NCBI GenBank assembly: GCA_021234155.1
Contig: JAJEKV010000109.1
Coordinates: 2,722,738 to 2,786,737 of the forward strand
DNA from: Isoetes taiwanensis
Lineage: Eukaryota; Streptophyta; Lycopodiopsida; Isoetales; Isoetaceae
Direction: 5' to 3'
DNA: 64,000 bases
Position 1 is the stretch's first letter; every line of letters begins with the position of its first letter. Positions 54,782 through 64,000 of the stretch are shown in pieces. The position numbers and the translations under genes are program-made. The notes under the pieces are model-generated. The model saw only the letters and a program-made list of their open reading frames with translations. It made no database searches and had not been told where the DNA came from.

Positions 54782-55009
54782 AAAGATGATGTGATGAGTC
54801 TTCAGTCTATTGTAACCGTACATGAGGATTTTCAAACTATTGTAACCGTTCCGGCACTATTAATAAAAAGTAAAGTTTTTTGTTATAAGTTTTTGACTTC
54901 TATATACTTCGTTGCCGTGTTCTATGTTTCTTTCATGTATGATGGTTCTGGTCATTTCAACAATTTGTAACTTCGTTCCATGTTTCATTCATGTATAACC
55001 TCAATCAAC
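54782..55009. other. 3' flank of hAT element 2
   Basis: AT-rich with AATAAAAAG near 54862, a possible polyadenylation signal. No terminal repeat matched to the left side. Confidence 0.35.
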
Positions 55010-55443
55010 CTAAGTGCCTAGAGAAACCTCACCCCCGCCAAAGCCGGCTTGACTTCCGTTGCCGCTTGCCCCTTCGCATGCCACAAAATCTTGCTGATGA
55101 GAAGTAATCTACGCATGCCAAGGGGGTCAAACAGACACGGATCAATCGAGCCGACTTTGACGGAGATGAAATTTCACTAGATACATGATCCATTGTTGTG
55201 TCACCGTGTTCCATTACCTTCATCGACCGTAGTGTCTTGAGAACCCTCCTCGGATCAGATTCGTCTCGACTTCCGTTGCTGCTTGCCTCTTCGCATGCCA
55301 CAGAATCTTGCTGATGAGAAGTAATCTACGCATGCCAAGGGGCCAAACAGCTACGGACTAGTTGGGATGAATCTGATCCTGAAGACGGTTCATAAGATAC
55401 ATGATCCACATCGTCCCATCCACTGGATAGGTAAGGCGTATCT
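55010..55443. repeat. Two-unit ~217-bp tandem repeat
   Basis: GACTTCCGTTGC(C/T)GCTTGCC then CTTCGCATGCCACA(A/G)AATCTTGCTG begins at 55051 and recurs at 55268. Units include GAAACCTC/GAACCCTC and end with AGATACATGATCCA. The last part also matches the 62-kb repeat family in reverse orientation. Confidence 0.85.
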
Positions 55444-55500
55444 CCGGTATGCCAAACTGACATTTGAATGCCATCAGGACCCTATATCTGTCACAAGGCC
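55417..55500 (-). repeat. Dispersed repeat, - strand copy of 62020-62110 family
   Basis: Reverse complement of GATGGCATTCAAA...CCTTATCTATCCAGTGGATGGGAC at 62030-62092. Both copies would translate to SSGWD-type peptides, suggesting a shared former coding exon of unknown kind. Confidence 0.65.
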
Positions 55501-56029
55501 CACAAAATAGAATCAATATGACTTTTTTGTAATGATTTATTAGTGAAAACCAAATCTTAAAATCAATACGCATTATTTGTGGGCCAAAAAGTTTACAAAC
55601 CATATCTAGTTCTACTATATAGTTCATCAATACAATTCCATGAGGTGATAAAGAAGCATTATTTTTTGACATATTACTAGAACATGATAATTGTAGTTGG
55701 TCTTTATAACAGCTTAAAATATATAATGTGTACTAATGCTTAACATATCAAGTTTGTGGACATAGTAATTTAACTGCTATTTGCTCATATCTTTCTTCAT
55801 TGGTATGTGGACATGGTAACTTAACTGCTATATTTTGATGATTGATAGTGATTATTCATTAGACTACAATGTAGTAAATGTAGTTGGTTTATATTTCAAA
55901 TAACAACGTGGTAAATGTAGGTGGTTTATATCTCAACCAATTAATCGAGACAATTTAATAACTTGATTTCATAGTATGATAGTTTAAATTGCTTCATGTA
56001 TCAAATTATTGAGCTGCAGTGGGATTTCA
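55501..56029. other. AT-rich non-coding stretch
   Basis: Contains short duplicated phrases (GTGGACATAGTAATTTAACTGC / GTGGACATGGTAACTTAACTGC-like near 55754 and 55807; TAGTAAATGTAGTTGGTTTATA / GGTAAATGTAGGTGGTTTATA-like near 55871 and 55911). No gene seen. Confidence 0.4.
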
Positions 56030-56115
56030 TGGAACATGTGGGATTTGAACCCACAATTTACAATTTGTTTTACAATATGATATCAATCAGGGTCATGTGA
56101 TCAATCACCTGGGCA
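56030..56115 (-). repeat. tRNA-like (SINE head or degenerate tRNA), - strand
   Basis: On the - strand GGGTTCAAATCCCACA (B box and T arm) is preceded ~60 bases earlier by TTGCCCAGGTGATTGATC, a weak A-box match. It does not fold into a full cloverleaf as I read it. A SINE head or pseudo-tRNA is likelier than a working tRNA gene. Confidence 0.4.
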
Positions 56116-57179
56116 ATTTGAGGGCCACATTGCTTTAGAAAGGAGAAAATCTAATGCATTGCAAAAATGGAAGGGAAGAGGTAGTTACGCAAAAGAAGGA
56201 TCCACCAAGCTTGAAATCTTATAAACCAGAAGATCAAAGGAAAACCCCAAAGAGAAGAAAGAAAAAGAGAGAGATACTACAAGAACAAAACAAAATTTTG
56301 GTGAGCTTCTCCAAACAATAGAAGAACCTAAGATCGAGCATGACAGCTTGCCACAATACAATCTTCTGCAAAAATAAGGATCATTCAAGATTATCAAAGT
56401 GCCTGCAAGGGGCAAGGTAGCAAAGCTTTCATTTTTGGCATGTGCAATGCAAAAATACGCTGCTTCAATACCATACAAATTTTAATATAGAGGAGCAAGA
56501 TCAATAACACCTAGAAAAGGAAATGCATACAAGAAGAGAACTCAAAGCAAGATAGCCCATACCATTTTCGCCGAGGCAAGCCAAAGAAAAAGGGAAAATC
56601 CATCATAATGCGCAAAACATCGAGGTGATAAATCTGTAGGTCGTTGATAAACAAGCAAGAACTACAAATGATAATATTCCGGAGCTCAAAAGAGTAAGAA
56701 AAGGCATAGAAGAGCAGATAAATGTTCTACCTTGAATCAGTAGCAGCCCTGCAAGCACTAAAACATTGTGGCAATATTCAATTAACTTCTCTGAAGCTGG
56801 TATAACATGCAGATAAGAGGAGGAAGAGCTCTCCGACTCCACTCCCTCTAGGTGAGCACAAGAAGAGCTTGCAACTCCACTGTTGGAAAAGCCATTTTAA
56901 GAAACAATAGGATTTTGTTAGGGTTGCAATTTGCAAGAGTGGACCATCCAAAAAAAAAAAAAAAAAATTCAAAATTTTGATGTATCAATTCATATCCTCA
57001 CAGCCCATATAGAGCAAACATGATGCTTGAGCACTACTTGTTTTGGGATTTGAGAAGATAAAAACCCATATGGGCAATAAAAATGTAGCTCTGTTTCAAG
57101 TTCAACCTAGAGCAAACAGACCTGCAATGCAAATATAGGGCTATAAAAAGACAGTAAAAGAAACAACAAAGCAAACATT
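56116..57179 (-). other. AT-rich region, possible downstream part of a - strand gene
   Basis: On the - strand there are acceptor-like sequences (TTTGCATTGCAG at about 57120) and an A-run at 56949-56967, but no exon chain I can support. Non-coding as far as I can see. Confidence 0.3.
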
Positions 57180-57990
57180 GAGTTTACAAAATCAGTAGTC
57201 ATTACCATTTCCTGCCACAGTTATGCCAAGATGTTGGACTACAAATCTTCATAAAGAAGCAGACATGCATCTCACGCTTTCTAATAACCTGTAAAGATAC
57301 AAATACTGATTTTTGCAATACCGCAATATGCATTATGTCTCAGTTGAACGATGAAGTGAGAAGAATACCTCAAGAATAGAAATGGCAGATCTGGCCAAAT
57401 CTAAGAATGCGCTAACTTAGCTTCATCATGCAATTGAGACCCTGATGCCACTAAAATTAACAATTATTCTACTTCAAGCTCAGAAGGACGGAGCAAAACA
57501 TTCATTTGCTGGAAATCCCAGGGTGCTTTTGCAACGTGCTGCCGTAACAAAGACAGAACAAAATAAGAAAATGAACTGGAGAAGGAGATAAAATGGCAGA
57601 AAAGTTTGTGACAATGCTGTATAAGCAAGATTAACCCTGTGGAACGTGAACAAAATATAAAAGCTCTGAGCTTTACAAAAGGACCTGCAAATTCTGTGTC
57701 GAGGTTGCATTCAGCTATGTGCTTCTTTTGAAAGAAAAAATCCAAAACCCTAAGAAGATATTTACCGAAAGCTATGCCCCACTGTGTTCCATTCTGCTGG
57801 AGGTCTTTCGGCACTGTTTTTGAAATCCTTCAATGCTCTAAATCCGATGTATACATATTCTTCAAGCGTCGATCCTACAGTTGGATGATCTCAATACTGA
57901 AGGCTTTGCCGGATCCGTAACCTCTGCATCATCGCTTCCATTGCCTTCGAAACGCTTCCTAGTTTCTCCCGCCTACTTTATTTTAAAATT
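57180..57990 (-). CDS. Possible intron-containing gene (partial exons)
   Basis: Reading the - strand, an open segment near 57875-57768 encodes STLEEYVYIGFRALKDFKNS then PPAEWNTVGHSF and ends at a donor-like TTTCG|GTAAATATC. Farther on, an acceptor TTTACAG| (about 57295) opens a segment VIRKREMHVCFFMKICSPTS ending at GAAATG|GTAATG (about 57208). The upstream end has a GC-richer leader with ATG codons (57940-57960). This looks like a host gene with short exons rather than a transposon. I do not recognise the product and cannot connect the exons. Confidence 0.35.
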
Positions 57991-58470
57991 TTCTTACAAA
58001 ACGCCCTTGTATATTAGGATATCTAGCAAAATGCCTTAGTATCTGAAGAGTTTAATGTATCAAATGACAAATAAATGGGTTACTATACTCCAATTTTGAA
58101 GCAACAAAATGACAAATTGATGGGTTACGATACTACGGGCATGAATTGAAAATGTAAAAGTAAATCCATGGATGTTAAGATCTCATCCCTAGGTAGAAAA
58201 ATATATTGCCCACTTGGGCTTCTAGCAAAGCTTGATTTTATTCTAGGATGGCATATTCTAGCTGCCAGGAGAGATAATCCTTGATTTGCTATAGAATTGA
58301 GCTTGGAATAGTTCGACAATTGGACTAGGACAGAGGATGCAACAGTGAATTAGGTAAAACTTAGCATTGATGGGTGAGTTTTTCCTCATTGAGTAGAGGC
58401 GGTGCTCGCTTTAATGTGATCACTTCAAAGGTTGCATACTTGGGTCCCATAGGCCAGTTGGTCTCCGTGG
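57991..58470. other. Non-coding stretch
   Basis: AT-rich. The phrase CAAATGACAAATAAATGGGTTAC is repeated at ~57-base distance (58055, 58106 in variant form). No gene seen. Confidence 0.4.
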
Positions 58471-58476
58471 ACGATA

Positions 58477-58507
58477 AAATCATATTCTATTCTATTCTAT
58501 TCTATTC
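58477..58507. repeat. (TTCTA)n short tandem repeat
   Basis: TATTCTATTCTATTCTATTC, about six pentanucleotide units. Confidence 0.9.
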
Positions 58508-60033
58508 ATTTCTTAATAAGGGAAAATTGGTTGGAAGGAAGATAAACATGTTACAAAACCATACACGGAATTAAAATTGTAGGTGGCCCGCTCCTCTAAT
58601 CAACATGACCATACAACATGAATCAAAAACCCAAAATAGAAGGAAGTACTTTGAAATCGGGGTTGAATTGCATGAAACAGTTGATCATATATGAGCCAAA
58701 AATTTGAGCTTGAAAGAACAATCTGAATTTTCAATCATAGTTTTAAATTTGGGGCAATTTGGCAATTTCAAGAAATGCATGAGCATTTTGTCAAATACCC
58801 GTAAATACAAGGGCATTCCTGAAAATTTCCTTTGTTTTTCGTAAACTCAACCATTGTTATACCAATTACTAGGCAACTACAAGGTTATACTACTATGCCT
58901 TAACAACTTAATAGCTAAAACATGCATTTGCTCCATATTATCTGCCCTTGTCAAGATAGTGGTAATGCCGATGTTCGGCATACTATGCCAAATGTCATTA
59001 ACAAAATATATAAATAATTAAGTGCAATACAACAATGTCCTATAAGGTAACAACCAAACTAGTGAACCATAAGTTGTCTCAATTAAAACCAATCTGTTGA
59101 ACTTGTAGGGAGAGATATGTTTATAACTTCTATTCAATTCGTTTTGCAGCTAGGGATAGACATGTGAATGACATCCTTTAATAAATATTTTCTATAATGT
59201 TACCTCTCAATGGCTTGATCATCCAAATTTAGGAGCTACATAGACCTCTAGTCAATTACAGCACCATGGACCAATATCACCATTCATTAACGCCCAATAC
59301 CACATATTGGCAAAGAGATGGCAAATTAAAGCTCTAGTCTATTGGAGAACTTTTGCTACTTTTATAGTTAGCATTTATTACTGCACACGATGTGGATGAA
59401 CAAATTACTATATCTTTGCAAGTTGTTCCTTAGTTCCATCATTCATTTAACTGCCATTCTTTTCGATCATCAACATATCATATACTGGTGTTTGATTTGA
59501 TAGTTTTAATGTCTTGAAATTTGCAAATTTTGTTACATCAATAAGTAACTAAGATTGCAATTTGCTATATTTGAACATATGCACCCATTTCCTTTGTTTG
59601 ACAACCTTAATGTAATTTTAAGCGAAACAACGAAGAGCGATTTGCAAGACAGGTGAAAAATATTTGGCTAGCAAGATGTGGCCATGTAATGTATGCTCGG
59701 ATGCTTGAAACTTATGACGTCTATTATGACTTTACCTCATCCATGACCCGACATGATATCTATAAGACAATCAATTATCTTGTTGAACACACATGTGCTA
59801 GAAAAGTCACACAATCAACAATACTATGTGTCTACGCTTTTATCAACAAGAAACATTCGAGTAATCTATATCTTCAAACTAGTTTGGTGTGAAGAATAGA
59901 AATTTGAAACCTACAAGCAGGCAAGTAAGTGTATATTATGGAAACAAGTAAAAGGGTAACAATTCAACCATAGTAGGGCACATGATGCGGTGTATATACC
60001 ATGGACAATGTCATCGATTCGCGTAGCGGATCG
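58508..60033. other. AT-rich intergenic stretch
   Basis: Low-GC sequence without homology I can name. A 79-codon + strand frame at 59653-59892 (MLETYDVYYDFTSSMTRHDI) is the only moderately protein-like segment. No repeats with identifiable ends. Confidence 0.4.
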
Positions 60034-60684
60034 AGATTCTTGCACAAGACGAGCATGCATGCATTGCATGCGTCGCATGCATGCATCGCATGCATTTTTA
60101 GGCCGTTTTCAGGTTGGAGGATCGCTATTTATTGCAGAGTTCTTCATCGACATTTCATCGGCGCTTTCTCATCTCTCAGCAGTATCCATGGCTCCCACCC
60201 TCCCCCCTTAAAATTGTTATTTATATGTTCATATTTGTTATAATTGTCGCGTGGCACGCATGACCAGCCCCTCGTTTTTTCGAGGTGTAAATGTTGTTTT
60301 TTGTCGCGTGGCACGCGTGACCAGCTCCTCGCTTTTCAAGGTTTTTTCTCTATTGGTTTTTTTTGTTGATGATATGCAGGTCCAGAGGTGGTGCGCAACT
60401 TCGGTATTCTCTGTGGAGCGTGGGTTTTTTTGTGGGAACGTTTAGCAGCCCTGCGTTGTCCAAGCTCCTTGCCGAGATTTTATCGCAGGTACACTAACCA
60501 ACATCTGTAGCACACAATTTTATTTGGGGTCCAGGTGTTATAACTGGATATTTCCTATGTTTTTCATTTTTTGGGTAGCCTGCGATGTGCAGCTACCCAC
60601 ACTATACCATTATAGCAAAAACTGCTGAGATGATGAAAAGCCTACGGGATGATGTTGTTTTCATGCGAGTCGCAGTGCAAGAAT
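60034..60684. mobile_element. Inverted-repeat element C, relative of elements A and B
   Basis: Left end GATTCTTGCACAAGACGAGC; right end on the - strand ATTCTTGCACTGCGACTCGC. The interior follows element B (TGTCGCGTGGCACGC, TTGATGATATGCAGGTCC, CTTGCCGAGATTTTATCGCA, TTTGGGGTCCAGG) with moderate divergence. The patch 60056-60095 is rich in GCATGC. Non-coding. Similarity with A/B also extends ~25 bases left of the inverted repeat (TCATCGATTCGCG / CCATCGATCCGAG), so the true end may lie farther out. Confidence 0.6.
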
Positions 60685-61850
60685 TATTTGTTTTACTTTT
60701 AACAACATGATCATTTCCAAAAGGGAAATCTTATGTCCCTTTTTTTCCTTGAAGAACAAAAGCTTTATAATTAATAGCAAAGTACACAACAAGCACAGGC
60801 ATTTGCCAGCAGAACTAGAGCCTCAAGCACAATTCACTTGCCCCACAAGAGAAGCCTAAGGATGTGAATTAATTTGGAGATACGGGATCCAAATACGATC
60901 CCTGACCTCTGCCTCAATGGTAGAACATTTATAAGCCATTACTATTTTTATTTGGGCACAAGACACAAGATCACGAGGAGAAGAATAAATGCCTAATATG
61001 AAGTCTACCTAATGGAAAATGTGAAGTTTGCATTGTTTCTGCCATTAAAACACATATACCTTTGGAATGGAACGGTTTATCCCAAACTCGATGCCATGTA
61101 CAAGACAAATACTTACATGGAGACCTTGCACGAAGAGAATGCAATCTTTTGGACTATTTAAATTTTGATTATATTCTTCTTTTGTAATTTTACTGATTGG
61201 AAACTTTCTAAGTCTGGAAGTCCTAAAACCATGACATATTTAGTAATGTTTGAAAACAAAGAAGAAAACAGCTCGCAAAGCACACATCATGCAACTTCAT
61301 GAGCAACTCAAACTGACGAAATACTAGATAATATTGGAAAAGCAATTCAAAATCACATTTGAAAAACAATGCAACACCAGAAGAATTAGATCTGATAGCT
61401 GGATTTACTAGAAAATATAAAGAACTATGCTCAAGATCAATATTGACTCAAGGATTGAAAGAATTGTATGCAAAATTAGAGCAACAAACTAGATCAAAAT
61501 GGACTACTAACCAGCATATAAATAAGCATATAGCAAAACCATAACACACTTAAAAAATCGAATATATTTTTTGAACCAACTAAAAAAACTTCAAAGCATT
61601 AGAACTATGTTATAAAACCACATAGGTTAATGACAATTAGCATTAAGAAATCATCCTAGATTATAGTATTCAAAATGTAAGGTAATAAACCACCTCCCAA
61701 ACTAGTGATGATTTCAAGAAACGAGTATCAGATATAGAATTAGTATCAAAATCACGATATAAACTAGTAATAATTTACAAAACTACGAAGCACATGTGAT
61801 TTTTGATAAATTTGTGATTTATTTGTATGAGAAATCACAGTTATACTAGT
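60685..61850. other. AT-rich intergenic stretch
   Basis: No gene, element end or array recognised. A 61-codon frame at 61359-61544 has helical composition (AGFTRKYKELCSRSILTQGL) but no known relatives to me. Confidence 0.4.
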
Positions 61851-61854
61851 TTCC

Positions 61855-62355
61855 ATGGTGATTATCTACACAAGTCCTATTTTGGGGGCCTTGTGTGTAC
61901 TCCATTCCTTTGGGTGGCACATGCTCTACATACCTCATGGGTTTATATGGCAGGTGCCGCCCAAAGGAATGGAGGTGGGTTTATATGGCAGGTGCCGCCC
62001 AAAGGAATGGAGGTACAGATACACAATCCCGATGGCATTCAAACACACATTTGGCATATCGGAGTTACGCCTTATCTATCCAGTGGATGGGACAATGGAA
62101 CAAGTGATATTCGGGTTCGACATTCGACCTGAGTGCCTTGAGAACCTCCCTTTGAAACCATCGCACCTTATTGACTTCCGTTATGGTCTCGATGCTTTCA
62201 CTCATCAATCACTAATCTCTAATGAACGTACAGAATGGCAAGCAACCACGAGGCTGATATCATCCGTGGCCACAATAAAAATAGAGCACTCAAAAACCTT
62301 GTTACCTCCGTCCTTGTACAATCCACCACCACGCCGAAGGGGACGCGTCCTCTAA
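61855..62355 (+). pseudogene. Unrecognised ORF over a repeat family
   Basis: A 166-codon frame running through a 38-bp tandem duplication and then the segment shared in reverse with 55417-55500 (FGISELRLIYPVDGTM here; FGIPEIRLTYPVDGTM on the - strand there). The shared peptide-level likeness suggests the segment once coded, possibly in another frame (IWHIGVTPYLSSGWDN). No family assigned. Confidence 0.3.
61939..62014. repeat. Perfect 38-bp tandem duplication
   Basis: GGGTTTATATGGCAGGTGCC...GGAATGGAGGT at 61939-61976 and again at 61977-62014. Confidence 0.95.
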
Positions 62356-63200
62356 TTTCAAGTCATAGTGATGCTCAAGGTTCTCCATCAATAGCAGGAG
62401 TTAGGATGTTCCATGATTTGGTGCCTAACAGCCGCTATAGGCACCACTTTGGCTTGAAATTAGGGTATGCTCTCACCTCTGACATCATAGCAACTTGCAT
62501 ACGAGAACTTTTAACTCTAGAACGAACGATTTTTGCTCTGGATCCCATTTTGAGCCTCTTTGTGTAATATAACCTAGCAAAGTAACTAAGCTACATTGAC
62601 ACAGAGAGACTACAAAAGAGGCAAAGCTCGCTCTTTCTAAAGGAGGTAACAAGAATTTCGAGCTTGCCATGGACAATATCAAGCCTGGTGAGCTGACAAC
62701 CATCACGGAATATCAGAGTCAAAGCATCGTGAATTCCCAAATCGACCTGAGTGCAAGCATCGAGACTTCCTAAACCTTGCTTTCACCCCTCTTTGGACAA
62801 TGGAACTTAGCATGTAAACTAAGCTACATTGCCCAAAGAGGAGGGGAAAGAAAGATTGGGAAGTCTCGATGCTTGAACTCATCAATCACTAACATCTAAT
62901 GAACCCACAGAATCGCAAACAACCACTAGGCTGATATCATCCGCGACCACAATAAAAATAGAGTACTCAAAAACCTTATAACCTCCTCTAGAACGAACGA
63001 TTTTTGTTCCAGATCCCATTTGGGGCGTCTTTGTGTAATATAACCTAGCAAAGTAACTAAGCTACATTGACACAGAGACACCCCAAAAGAGAGCTAGAGC
63101 AAAGCTCACTCTTTTTAAAGGAGGTAACAAGAATTTCGAGAAGTCTATATTGTTTGCCGCGGAGAATACTCAAGCCTGGTGAGCTGACAACCATTCAAGA
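62203..63200. repeat. Direct repeat blocks (62203-62705 and 62877-63200)
   Basis: Both blocks contain CATCAATCACTAA(C)ATCTCTAATGAAC-like text, AGGCTGATATCATCCG, CTAGAACGAACGATTTTTG, TGTGTAATATAACCTAGCAA and AAGGAGGTAACAAGAATTTC. The second lacks ~180 bases present in the first (62310-62510). Probably two copies of one non-coding element, the second internally deleted. Confidence 0.75.
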
Positions 63201-63674
63201 GGGTCGCGCTCTTGACTTACTCCCTTTTCGAGTTTCCTGCTGATGTATTTAATACGCCACCTAAAATGAGTGAGCGACCTCATCCTAGGGGGCAAATTAG
63301 ATACATCAAACAGGACAAACAAAAGAGACTAAGCCAGGGTGAAAGATTGAGAAGTCCACTAATCCTAATTGGCATCTGTCCCTCTACATCAGGCCCTTCT
63401 TTTCAGTGATCACCATGGTTTTATCAACTATGACGTTCAAAGAAAAGAAGGCCTGACATGAGGTCCAGATGTCAAATAGGTTGCGTGTGCAGATGTTTTG
63501 ACTCACTCACATACTTACTTTACTTAACTATTATACAAACAACTCAATGCGACAACCCAACCCCGGAAATTTTATTAAGACAAAGAAATCCTCGTCAACG
63601 AACGTTGGTTCATTCATGTGCATCTGAGATCTTAGGGAAAAATATCAAAAAAATAATGTAGATAGCTCATGGGT
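63201..63674. other. Non-coding stretch
   Basis: No recognised gene or repeat border. Would contain the 3' flank of the - strand ORF that follows. Confidence 0.35.
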
Positions 63675-64000
63675 TTAATTTAAGTAATCGTCTGCATCCA
63701 TGTTTGCACCAGGATTCACCCAATCACCTGCTGGCCCAGGAGCAGGAGGCAGGTACTGATTAATGTCTGGTACCTCTTCACCTTCACGCGGTTCTTCTAC
63801 CCCCCTCCAAAGGTCCATTTCACATTGGGTATGGAACGCGTGAGCCATTCCATCCCTCCTGCGAGCAATCAGAGGTGGCAAGGGAGGCATGCGTGATTGC
63901 AGGTTGAGCATTGCATACTGGCGCTCTGGTATAATATATACATCCTCTGCTGGACAGAACCTACTGCCCATCATCCAATCCAACAAACACCTCAAATGCA
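63675..64000 (-). CDS. C-terminal end of an unrecognised - strand ORF (partial)
   Basis: Open from the window edge to a stop at 63675-63677, at least 106 residues. The sequence is GC-richer than its surroundings and protein-like: LLDWMMGSRFCPAEDVYIIP, then PPLPPLIARRRDGMAH, then an acidic/Pro-rich tail with EEPREGEEVPDINQYLPPAP. The N-terminus lies beyond 64000. I do not recognise the family; it may be a transposon-encoded protein or a host gene. Confidence 0.45.
   Translation of the reverse strand, partial: HLRCLLDWMMGSRFCPAEDVYIIPERQYAMLNLQSRMPPLPPLIARRRDGMAHAFHTQCEMDLWRGVEEPREGEEVPDINQYLPPAPGPAGDWVNPGANMDADDYLN

Noticed and set aside
55081-55125. Hammerhead ribozyme core (CTGATGAG)
   Set aside because: No GAAA after a helix II and no closing helices; the motif is part of a 217-bp tandem repeat.

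Overview
The window is a mosaic of nested transposable elements with almost no host gene content. I infer a land-plant nuclear genome. The evidence is a Ty1/copia element primed by initiator-tRNA-Met, a non-autonomous LTR element, PIF/Harbinger, hAT and CACTA transposases of plant type, a tRNA-derived SINE head, short GT-AG introns, AT-rich spacer, and what looks like an imprint of heavy CHG (CAG/CTG) methylation on base accuracy. The Penelope-like element and the LINE types would fit a non-flowering plant better than an angiosperm; that is inference only.

Layout. 1-1.5 kb: spacer with a ~1 kb inverted-repeat element. 1.56-9.87 kb: a complete Ty1/copia retrotransposon (5-bp target duplication GCGAG, 712/715-bp LTRs, PBS, PPT), whose pol is split between integrase and reverse transcriptase by ~2.5 kb of foreign DNA that includes a 395-bp foldback element. 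10.0-11.4 kb: a degenerate ~66-bp tandem array. 11.6-30.3 kb: the most unusual part, two complete and one truncated head-to-tail copies of a ~7.64-kb unit. It encodes a reverse transcriptase with the motif set of the Naiad/Chlamys-like branch of Penelope-like elements, plus unrecognised upstream ORFs that appear to contain introns, and it has a 3' terminal stem-loop. 30.4-31.1 kb: a decayed SET-domain gene. 31.3-37.2 kb: a non-autonomous LTR element (TSD ATTTC) sitting inside the 3' part of a LINE that ends in poly(A) at 38.06 kb. 38.1-38.8 kb: CACTA/TNP2 fragment.

38.9-47.8 kb: CT-rich tracts, a second LINE tail ending in (CT)n, and a PIF/Harbinger pair (a + strand DDE transposase pseudogene facing a - strand Myb/SANT ORF). 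The Myb/SANT ORF is split by a hAT element with an exact 8-bp target duplication, and that hAT carries a LINE fragment, giving a three-level nest. 47.8-49.4 kb: a perfect four-unit heat-shock-element sequence, a SINE head and two inverted-repeat elements. 50.7-55.4 kb: a gag-like ORF remnant, a dense cluster of TTCGCTTACGCGAA palindromes and a BED-type hAT transposase with frameshifts. 55-64 kb: low-complexity repeats, a possible intron-containing - strand gene near 57-58 kb, and the 3' end of an unrecognised - strand ORF leaving the window.

A caution for every reading frame here: where the window holds two or three copies of the same sequence (7.64-kb units, both LTR pairs), differences are concentrated at CAG/CTG sites and are mostly small indels or CG substitutions. 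They look like base-calling errors at methylated CHG sites, so some frameshifts, notably in the second reverse-transcriptase copy, are probably not biological.
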